A stretch of DNA of 26,579 bases from WHTX01 sp038255145 (GTDB taxonomy: Bacteria; Actinomycetota; Acidimicrobiia; Acidimicrobiales; CAIXPF01), in the NCBI GenBank assembly GCA_038255145.1, contig JBBSLP010000078.1:1-26579 (forward strand). The letters run 5' to 3'. Each line of letters begins with the position of its first letter. The first letter of the stretch is position 1. The notes under the pieces are model-generated. The model did not search any database and had not been told where the DNA came from. It saw nothing but the letters and a program-made list of their open reading frames with translations. Positions 21,862-26,579 of the stretch are shown piece after piece. The translations under genes and the position numbers were made by a program.

Positions 21862-23324
21862 TGACCCGACGGGCCCGCGGGCTGGCTGCGGCCGGCTTGG
21901 CGGTGGCCGCCGCCGCGGCCACCGCTGCGGTACTGGTCCGCCGTCGGGTGCCGGTGGGGCCGTTGCGGGCCCTGTCCAGCACGGGGCGGGCGGCCCGCAG
22001 CGCCCAGATCGCCGGCCTGACGGCCCGGGTGGGCACGGCCACGGCGTTGTCCAAGGCCCGGTCCACGTTCGCCTCGGCCGAGCGCCGCATCGAGCTCGAC
22101 CAGCAGCTGCAGCTGCGCACGGCCGAGGAGGTCAGGGCCACCCTGGGCCAGATGAAGGGGGCCATGATGAAGCTGGGCCAGCTGGCCAGCTTCATCGACG
22201 AGGGCCTGCCCGAACCCCTGCGCCAGGCCCTCACCGCCCTGCAGGCCGACGCCCCACCCATGGCTGCCGAACTGGCCGCCAAGGTGGTCACCGACGAGCT
22301 GGGGGCCCGGCCCGAGGAGATCTTCCTGGAGTGGGAGGCCGAACCCATCGCCGCCGCCTCCATCGGCCAGGTCCACAAGGCCATCACCCGCGACGGGCAC
22401 GCCGTGGCCGTCAAGGTCCAGTACCCGGGGGCGGCCGAGGCCATCGCCGCCGACCTGGCCAACGCCGACCTCGTCTTCGGCTCCCTGGCCCTGGTGTACC
22501 CCGGCTTCGATCCCGCCCCCGTGGTGACCGAGCTCAAGGAGCGCATCACCGAGGAGCTCGACTACCGCAACGAGGCCACCAACCAGCAGCTGTTCGCCGA
22601 CGCCTACCGGGGCCACCCCTTCATCTCGGTGCCCGAGGTGCGCATGGACCTGTCCACGTCACGGGTGCTGGTGACCGACCTGCACACCGGGGCCACCCTG
22701 GACGAGGTCGACACCTGGGACCAGGCCGAGAAGGACCTGGCCGGCGAGGCCATCTACCGGTTCGTTTTCCGGTCGCTCTACCGGTTGGGCGCCTTCAACG
22801 GCGACCCCCACCCCGGCAACTACCTGTTCCGCCCCGGCGGCCACGTCAGCTTCCTCGACTTCGGCCTGGTCAGGCACTTCGACGGCGACGAGCTCGGCCT
22901 GTTCCGGGCCATGATCACCTCGATGGTGGTCGACCACGACCCCGAGGCCTTCCGCCGGGCCGTGGTCGATGCCGGTCTGCTGGCTGCCGATGCCCCTGTC
23001 ACCACCGACGAGGTGGCCGCCTTCTTCGAGCAGTTCTACCGGCTGGTGCAGGAGGCCGGTCCCCGGGCCGCCTCGCCGGAGTACGCGTCCTCCCTGGTCC
23101 GGCGCACCTTCAACCGGGAGAGCCCCGTCACCCGCTACACCACGGTGCCGGCCAGCTTCGTGCTCATCCAGCGCATCAACATGGGCGTCTTCGCCATCCT
23201 CGGACGCCTGCGGGCCACGGCCGACTGGCGCCGCATCACCGAGGAGATCTGGCCGTGGACCGATGCCCCACCGTCCACCCCCCTGGGCCGGGCCGAGGCC
23301 GAGTGGCTGGCGACCCGGGGCTGA
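21861..23324 (+). CDS. ABC1/UbiB-type (AarF/ADCK) atypical kinase
   Basis: A 487-residue protein-kinase-like protein of the ABC1/ADCK/UbiB family. An N-terminal hydrophobic segment (LAAAGLAVAAAAATAAVLV, about 7-28) with an Arg-rich flank probably anchors it to the membrane. The family hallmark KxGQ appears as MMKLGQLAS (Lys104-Gln107). The Ala-rich nucleotide loop is AAASIGQVHKA (164-174), the nucleotide-binding Lys is Lys185 in AVKVQYP, and GDPHPGNYL (Asp315 region) and DFGLV (Asp333) complete the site. Members support quinone biosynthesis or lipid homeostasis and have ATPase rather than clear protein-kinase activity. There is no C-terminal pair of membrane helices as in E. coli UbiB. ATG 21861 overlaps the helicase stop by one base. 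The stop codon is inside the first unit of an 8-bp tandem repeat. Confidence 0.93.
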   Translation: MTRRARGLAAAGLAVAAAAATAAVLVRRRVPVGPLRALSSTGRAARSAQIAGLTARVGTATALSKARSTFASAERRIELDQQLQLRTAEEVRATLGQMKGAMMKLGQLASFIDEGLPEPLRQALTALQADAPPMAAELAAKVVTDELGARPEEIFLEWEAEPIAAASIGQVHKAITRDGHAVAVKVQYPGAAEAIAADLANADLVFGSLALVYPGFDPAPVVTELKERITEELDYRNEATNQQLFADAYRGHPFISVPEVRMDLSTSRVLVTDLHTGATLDEVDTWDQAEKDLAGEAIYRFVFRSLYRLGAFNGDPHPGNYLFRPGGHVSFLDFGLVRHFDGDELGLFRAMITSMVVDHDPEAFRRAVVDAGLLAADAPVTTDEVAAFFEQFYRLVQEAGPRAASPEYASSLVRRTFNRESPVTRYTTVPASFVLIQRINMGVFAILGRLRATADWRRITEEIWPWTDAPPSTPLGRAEAEWLATRG

Positions 23325-23356
23325 GGGGCTGAGGGGCTGAGCGGCTGAGGGGCTGA
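23317..23356 (+). repeat. 8-bp tandem repeat GGGGCTGA, five units, over the kinase stop codon
   Basis: Units at 23317-23324, 23325-23332, 23333-23340, 23341-23348 (GCGGCTGA) and 23349-23356. The TGA of the first unit is the stop of the ABC1 kinase gene. As 8 is not a multiple of 3, successive units put a TGA in all three frames. Confidence 0.9.
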
Positions 23357-23464
23357 GCGGACACGGCGTCAGCATGACGGTGTTCGTTGTCACGAAACAG
23401 AGATGTAACCCGTGTACCCCCACCTTTCGCGGTCACCCCCCTTCCCGGCAGGGATGGAATGTCG

Positions 23465-23470
23465 TAGTCT
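23465..23470 (+). promoter_or_regulatory. -10 box TAGTCT, promoter of the PhaC-like gene
   Basis: TAGTCT fits TANNNT. Transcription would begin near 23477, inside the palindrome that follows, leaving a leader of about 45-60 nt. Confidence 0.45.
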
Positions 23471-23472
23471 CC

Positions 23473-23487
23473 ATCTGCAACGCAGAT
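23473..23487. promoter_or_regulatory. Palindrome ATCTGC-AAC-GCAGAT at the transcription start of the PhaC-like gene
   Basis: Perfect 6-bp arms around AAC, directly after the -10 box. A related site, ATCTGC-GCAG, recurs at 23507-23516, closer to the start codon. Two similar sites over the start region suggest an operator pair for a repressor; a leader hairpin is the alternative. Confidence 0.55.
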
Positions 23488-23520
23488 CGACGGCCCTCGT
23501 CGGATCATCTGCGCAGTCCG

Positions 23521-24726
23521 ATGGAGAGTTCTCCACCCATGGCCAACGCGACCGTGCACGTCCTGGACGACCGTCGACGCGCTGGCCGGGCCTCAGGCCG
23601 GCCCGGCGCCCAGATCGACCACCGCAGCGCACCCCGCAAGGCGACCCCGACCGCCGCCCCGGCGCCTACCGCACGCCCCGGCGCCACCCCCTCGACCCTC
23701 CGCTTCAGCAACGAACTGCTCGACCTGGTCAGCTACGCCCCCACCACCGACCAGGTGCACGAGCGGCCCCTGCTGGTGGTGCCGCCCCACGCCCACCGCC
23801 ACGATGTGATCGACCTGTCGTCGCAGCGCAGCCTGGTGGCCCACCTGGTGGCCCAGGGCCAGCAGGTCTTCGTCGCCATCTGGCGCGATGCCACGGCCGG
23901 TGACAGCCGCTGCGACCTGGCCGCCCACGTGCTGGCCATCGAAGAGGCCATCGACGCCATCACCGCGGCCACGGGCAGCGACGACGTCAACCTGTGCGGG
24001 GTGCGTGACGGTGGCATCACCGCCGCCGCCGTCGTGGGCCACCTGGCCGCCACCAGCGATGAGCGGGTGGCCACCTTCACCACCCTGGGCACGGTGCTGG
24101 GTTGGCCCGTCGGTGACGACGTCGACCGCCACGACCTGGTGTCGGGCTGGGTCGACGGTGCCCGGGCCCGCCGCACGGTCTCGGGTCGGGACCTGTCCCG
24201 CCTGCTCGCCACCCTGGGCCACAAGCACGAGCAGCGCTCCGAGCTCGGCGGTCCCGCCACCCGTCGGGCCGCCTTCGACGCCGAGCTGGCCGCCTGGGAG
24301 GCCCAGCCCACGACGCTGTCGGCCGAGCTCTTCGCCGACCTGGCCGAGGTCGTCGGTCGCGACCTGCTGGCCCACCCGGGCCGCGTCGTCATCGACGACA
24401 CCAAGGTCGACCTGGCCGCGGTGGGGTGTGACACCTACGTGGCCGGCTCCGAGGACCGCTGGTCCACCTGGCGCTCGTGCTACCGCACCACCGACCTGCT
24501 CGGGGGCCCCACCCGCTTCGTCCTCGCCCCCGGCCTGGGCGCCCACGCCCTGCTGTGCCCGGCTGACGCTTCGGTGCGCACCAACGTCGACACCAGCGAC
24601 AGCGCCGGGGACTGGATGGCAGGCTCGGTCGAGCAGGACAGCGGCTGGTGGTCGGACTGGGCCGGCTGGCTGGCCCCGCGATCCGGCGGCATGCGCCCCG
24701 CCCCCCGCCACGCCTTCACGGTCTGA
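23521..24726 (+). CDS. PHA-synthase-like (PhaC) alpha/beta-hydrolase protein, catalytic Cys replaced
   Basis: A 401-residue protein clearly related to the catalytic half of poly(3-hydroxyalkanoate) synthase. RFSNELLDLVSYAPTT followed by VHERPLLVVPP matches PhaC closely, as do the DLSSQRSLVAHLVAQGQQVF region, YRTTDLLGGPTRFVL, and the end SGWWSDWAGWLAPRSGG. The nucleophile elbow, normally G-x-C-x-G-G, is GVRDGG (160-165), with Arg162 in place of Cys. The Asp is kept (Asp312 in SEDRWSTWRS), but the His position in the G-H-I-A loop reads GAHALL, with His342 shifted by one. The N-terminal PhaC domain is missing; a Thr/Pro/Ala-rich 60-residue leader takes its place. Polymerase activity is thus unlikely; a granule-binding, regulatory or new hydrolase role is possible. 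ATG 23539 is an alternative start. It has its own promoter and an operator-like palindrome, so it is probably expressed. Confidence 0.87.
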   Translation: MESSPPMANATVHVLDDRRRAGRASGRPGAQIDHRSAPRKATPTAAPAPTARPGATPSTLRFSNELLDLVSYAPTTDQVHERPLLVVPPHAHRHDVIDLSSQRSLVAHLVAQGQQVFVAIWRDATAGDSRCDLAAHVLAIEEAIDAITAATGSDDVNLCGVRDGGITAAAVVGHLAATSDERVATFTTLGTVLGWPVGDDVDRHDLVSGWVDGARARRTVSGRDLSRLLATLGHKHEQRSELGGPATRRAAFDAELAAWEAQPTTLSAELFADLAEVVGRDLLAHPGRVVIDDTKVDLAAVGCDTYVAGSEDRWSTWRSCYRTTDLLGGPTRFVLAPGLGAHALLCPADASVRTNVDTSDSAGDWMAGSVEQDSGWWSDWAGWLAPRSGGMRPAPRHAFTV

Positions 24727-24805
24727 CCCCGCCGTGACCTCGGCGCCCTGACCGGGCAGCCGGGGTCCGGGCATGCTCTGATGTGATCTGCGGACCATCG
24801 GTAGG

Positions 24806-24831
24806 ACGGCGCCGGCTTCCCCCGGCGCCGT
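24806..24831. terminator. Bidirectional terminator hairpin
   Basis: ACGGCGCCGG (24806-24815) pairs perfectly with CCGGCGCCGT (24822-24831) around a 6-base loop CTTCCC, with a short TTG after the stem on the plus strand. It lies between the convergent ends of the PhaC-like gene (24726) and the ligase gene (24872). Confidence 0.75.
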
Positions 24832-24871
24832 TGCCGCGCCCCGGGCTGGTCAACGCCCGGACCGGAGCCGG

Positions 24872-25873
24872 TCACAGGTCCCGGGTGACCTCGCTCGCAT
24901 CCGTGTCGGTGCGCTGGCCCAGGTACACGGGGTGGCGCAGCAGGCCCTCGGGCGTCCACTCGCCGTAGCGCACCTGGGCCACGAGCACAGGCTCGGCCCA
25001 GCGGGCGCGGCGGCGGTGCAGCACCGGCGGCAGGGGGTCGAAGGGGGAGGTGGCCCGGGTCAGGGGCGTCAGCAGGGCGTGGAGCCGGTCGAGCTCGGCG
25101 TCGTTGAACCCCGTGCCCACCCGGCCGGCGTAGCGCAGGGAGCCGGCGTCGTCGTGGTAGCCGAGCAGGAGCGCGCCCAGGGTGCCCTCGCGCCGGCCCT
25201 CACCGTCGGCCCAGCCCCCCACCACCAGCTCCTGCTCACGGATCACCTTGACCTTGACCCAGGCCCGGGAGCGGCGACCGATCTCGTAGAGGCTGTCGCG
25301 GCGTTTGGCCACCACCCCCTCCAGACCGAGCTGGCCCATGGCGTCGAGCAGGACGGCACCGTCCTCGTGCACGGCGGGCACCGTCCAGTGGGGACCGGGC
25401 TCGAGGACCTGGCCCAGCAGCCGACGCCGATCGGTCCACGGCAGGGCGGTGGCATCGTGGCCGTCGAAACCCAGCAGGTCGAAGGCCTGGAAGACCACGG
25501 GGACCTCGGCCGCCCGCCGGGCCACATCCGCAGGGGCGATGACGTGCATGCGGTGCTGCATCTTGGAGAAGCTGGGCCGCCCCTGGTCGTCGAAGGCCAC
25601 GACCTCGCCGTCGATCACCGCGGCCCGACCACCTGTGGCCGCACCCAGGCCGGCCAGCTCGGGGAAGGACACGGTGACGTCACGCAGGTTGGTCGACTGC
25701 AGCACCACGGCACCGTCGGGGGCGACGAAGGCCACGATGCGCATGCCGTCCCACTTGACCTCGTAGGCCCACCGGCTGCCATCTTCGGGCAGGGGACCGA
25801 TGGTGGCCTTCATGACGGGCACGGGGAAGGCCAGCGGGCGACCTACCGTGCCCGGACCGCCAGGGTCGCTCAC
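24872..25873 (-). CDS. ATP-dependent DNA ligase, LigD ligase-domain type, stand-alone
   Basis: A 333-residue ATP-dependent DNA ligase. Motif I is EVKWDGMR with adenylated Lys40. Motif III is VVFQAFDLLGFDG, motif IV is LEGVVAKRRDSLYEIG, and motif V is AWVKVKV. An OB-fold domain follows with VVGGWADGEGRREGTLGALLLG in pieces (GGWADGEG, TLGALLLGY), GRVGTGF, and VAQVRYGEWTPEGLLRHPVYLG near the end, as in LigD/LigC proteins. It has only the ligase domain; the polymerase/primase and 3'-phosphoesterase domains of LigD are absent, and no Ku gene is nearby. It could act in end joining with partners encoded elsewhere, or in base repair as proposed for LigC. The start is GTG 25873 with TAGCGT 6 nt upstream and no Shine-Dalgarno, so probably leaderless. 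Confidence 0.93.
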   Translation of the reverse strand: MSDPGGPGTVGRPLAFPVPVMKATIGPLPEDGSRWAYEVKWDGMRIVAFVAPDGAVVLQSTNLRDVTVSFPELAGLGAATGGRAAVIDGEVVAFDDQGRPSFSKMQHRMHVIAPADVARRAAEVPVVFQAFDLLGFDGHDATALPWTDRRRLLGQVLEPGPHWTVPAVHEDGAVLLDAMGQLGLEGVVAKRRDSLYEIGRRSRAWVKVKVIREQELVVGGWADGEGRREGTLGALLLGYHDDAGSLRYAGRVGTGFNDAELDRLHALLTPLTRATSPFDPLPPVLHRRRARWAEPVLVAQVRYGEWTPEGLLRHPVYLGQRTDTDASEVTRDL

Positions 25874-25879
25874 GATCCG

Positions 25880-25885
25880 ACGCTA
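25880..25885 (-). promoter_or_regulatory. -10 box TAGCGT, leaderless promoter of the ligase
   Basis: On the minus strand TAGCGT ends 6 nt before GTG 25873 with no Shine-Dalgarno. The tandem repeats begin 9 bases further upstream. Confidence 0.6.
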
Positions 25886-25894
25886 CCTCCAGCT

Positions 25895-26002
25895 GGTCGA
25901 CGCGGGAACGAAGGTCGACGCGGGAACAGAGGTCGACGCGGGAACAGAGGTCGACGCGACGGCGGAGGTCGACGCGGAATCGGGGGTCGATGCGTGACGC
26001 GG
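25895..26002. repeat. 18-bp tandem repeat, six units, between divergent genes
   Basis: Units starting GGTCGACGCG lie at 25895, 25913, 25931, 25949, 25967 and 25985. Units two and three are identical (GGTCGACGCGGGAACAGA), unit one differs at two positions, and units four to six diverge. The array fills the region between the ligase promoter and the STAS gene. A multiple of three keeps frames open through it, giving V-D-A-G-T-E-like peptides, but neither strand has a credible gene there. Confidence 0.9.
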
Positions 26003-26028
26003 CCCCGGAGCGGGCAAGGGTGTGCTCC

Positions 26029-26343
26029 ATGGACATCGCCACCACCGTCGAGGACGACGGGACGACCATCGTCATGACCCTGCGGGGCGAGGTGGCGTAC
26101 CCCGAGGCGGACGAGCTGGCCGACCGCCTGGAGCGGGTCGTGGCCGTGATGCCCGCCCTGGCCCACGTCAGGGTGAACGTGGCCGCCGTCGAGTTCATGG
26201 ACTCCTACGGGCTGCGGGGCCTGGTGGGCATGCGGCGCCTGGCCGAGCAGCACCAGCTCACCTACGTCACCGAGCAGCTGTCGCCCGCCGTGGCCCGCCT
26301 GTTCGAGGCCACCAGCCTGGGCGCCTACCTCGGCGCCGAGTAG
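26029..26343 (+). CDS. STAS domain protein (anti-sigma-factor-antagonist-like)
   Basis: A 104-residue single STAS domain. It begins MDIATTVEDDGTTIVMTLRGEV, the usual two strands, and has the core segment VRVNVAAVEFMDSYGLRGLV. In SpoIIAA-type proteins this reads D-S-S-G-L, and the second Ser is phosphorylated by an anti-sigma kinase to control partner switching. Here it is Asp58-Ser59-Tyr60-Gly61, so the usual phosphorylation site is Tyr. Ser59 might still be used. No anti-sigma kinase is next to it. ATG 26029 was chosen because AAGGGTG lies upstream and the domain starts at once; an in-frame ATG at 25990 lies inside the repeat array. Confidence 0.88.
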   Translation: MDIATTVEDDGTTIVMTLRGEVAYPEADELADRLERVVAVMPALAHVRVNVAAVEFMDSYGLRGLVGMRRLAEQHQLTYVTEQLSPAVARLFEATSLGAYLGAE

Positions 26344-26373
26344 CGGCCCGGGGCCGACTGGTTAAGAAGTTGT

Positions 26374-26402
26374 TTGCTTCTGTGTGTTCCTGCCGTTATG
26401 GT
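26374..26402 (+). promoter_or_regulatory. Promoter TTGCTT-N17-TATGGT of the last gene
   Basis: TTGCTT (26374-26379) and TATGGT (26397-26402) are 17 bp apart, the optimal sigma-70-type spacing, and this is the only promoter here with a good -35 box. The surrounding DNA is AT-richer than elsewhere. A leader of about 45 nt with GGAGG precedes ATG 26455. Confidence 0.6.
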
Positions 26403-26454
26403 GGGGTCCATCGGGCGGCGGCCCTGGCGGGAAACAACGGAGGCGGTTGGCGGG

Positions 26455-26579
26455 ATGAGCACGGTGTCGGTGGTGAAGCGGGCTGGTCTGGTGGCGGGTG
26501 CCACGGGTTTGGCTCTGGGTGGTCTGTCGTTGGTGTCGGCGCCTCCTGCGGGGGCGTCGTTGTTGGCGACGGGGTGCAC
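26455..26579 (+). CDS. Secreted protein, N-terminus only (cut by the window end)
   Basis: Forty-one codons are visible. They encode a signal peptide: basic start MSTVSVVKRAG, hydrophobic core LVAGATGLALGGLSLVSA, and a likely cleavage site at PAGA or ASA, followed by SLLATGC. The mature protein lies beyond the window, so its function is unknown. GGAGG at 26439-26443 lies 11 bases before the ATG. Codon use is unlike the other genes: third positions are mostly G or T (GGT, GTG, GCG, TCG, TTG, CCT), whereas the neighbours mostly end in C. This may reflect recent acquisition or a special expression class, such as a repeat-rich surface protein. Confidence 0.7.
   Translation, partial: MSTVSVVKRAGLVAGATGLALGGLSLVSAPPAGASLLATGC

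Noticed and set aside
25800..25997. Short open frame encoding repeated V-D-A-G-T-E peptides
   Set aside because: It exists only because the 18-bp repeat keeps the frame open. It overlaps the ligase N-terminus and has no Shine-Dalgarno or homology.
25895..26002. Possible CRISPR array
   Set aside because: The 18-bp units are directly abutting with no unique spacers, and there are no cas genes.
26344..26356. CGGCCC-G-GGGCCG as a terminator of the STAS gene
   Set aside because: A one-base loop cannot form this stem in RNA; opening the loop leaves a very short stem.

Overview
The window is very GC-rich DNA with strong C/G wobble preference in almost every gene. It looks like chromosome of a high-GC actinobacterium. 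The gene set fits a free-living member of class Acidimicrobiia or a relative: two F420-type luciferase-like oxidoreductases, a deazaflavin-type (DUF385) protein, an actinobacterial DUF3516 helicase, an SCO6745-family protein, several lipid/acyl-CoA enzymes, and leaderless genes with TANNNT boxes right before the start codon. The placement is an inference. No rRNA, tRNA, phage, IS element or CRISPR array was seen.

Layout. Positions 1-805 hold no intact gene; about 300-720 is the frameshifted remnant of a tandem-CBS-domain protein. Then come an acyl-CoA dehydrogenase (806-2017), a coupled DUF385 protein that seems to start at CTG, and a convergent crotonase (2453-3262, minus) that diverges from an F420-type LLM oxidoreductase (3395-4279). 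A CinA-C-like protein overlaps a HAD 5'-nucleotidase and is followed by a soluble histidine kinase (4351-7212). Minus-strand genes follow: an LPXTG surface protein, a second LLM oxidoreductase and the helicase HrpB (7493-12208). A small unknown gene (12383-12694) converges on an SDR and an SCO6745-family gene (12768-14657, minus).

The plus strand then carries an APH-like phosphotransferase, a GH16 lipoprotein, and a small membrane protein abutting a GT-C-like polytopic membrane protein (14804-18843). After a short minus-strand unknown gene and an alpha/beta-hydrolase remnant come a Ski2-like DUF3516 helicase overlapping an ABC1/UbiB-type kinase (19333-23324), a PHA-synthase-like protein lacking the catalytic Cys (23521-24726), a stand-alone LigD-type ATP-dependent DNA ligase (24872-25873, minus), a STAS protein, and the first 41 codons of a secreted protein.

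Themes. (1) Acyl-CoA/lipid metabolism: acyl-CoA dehydrogenase, crotonase, SDR, APH-like phosphotransferase and PhaC-like protein. (2) F420-linked redox. (3) Surface polysaccharide and protein: GH16, GT-C-like, LPXTG. (4) Several homologues have lost hallmark catalytic or phosphorylation residues (PhaC-like, CinA-like, STAS, crotonase), suggesting repurposed folds. (5) A uniform promoter grammar, TANNNT ending 6-8 nt before the start codon, recurs before at least seven genes. I found no coherent undescribed multi-gene defence or biosynthetic system. The most interesting single items are the PhaC-like pseudoenzyme, the CTG-started DUF385 gene, the CinA-like protein without its Ser, and the promoter pattern.
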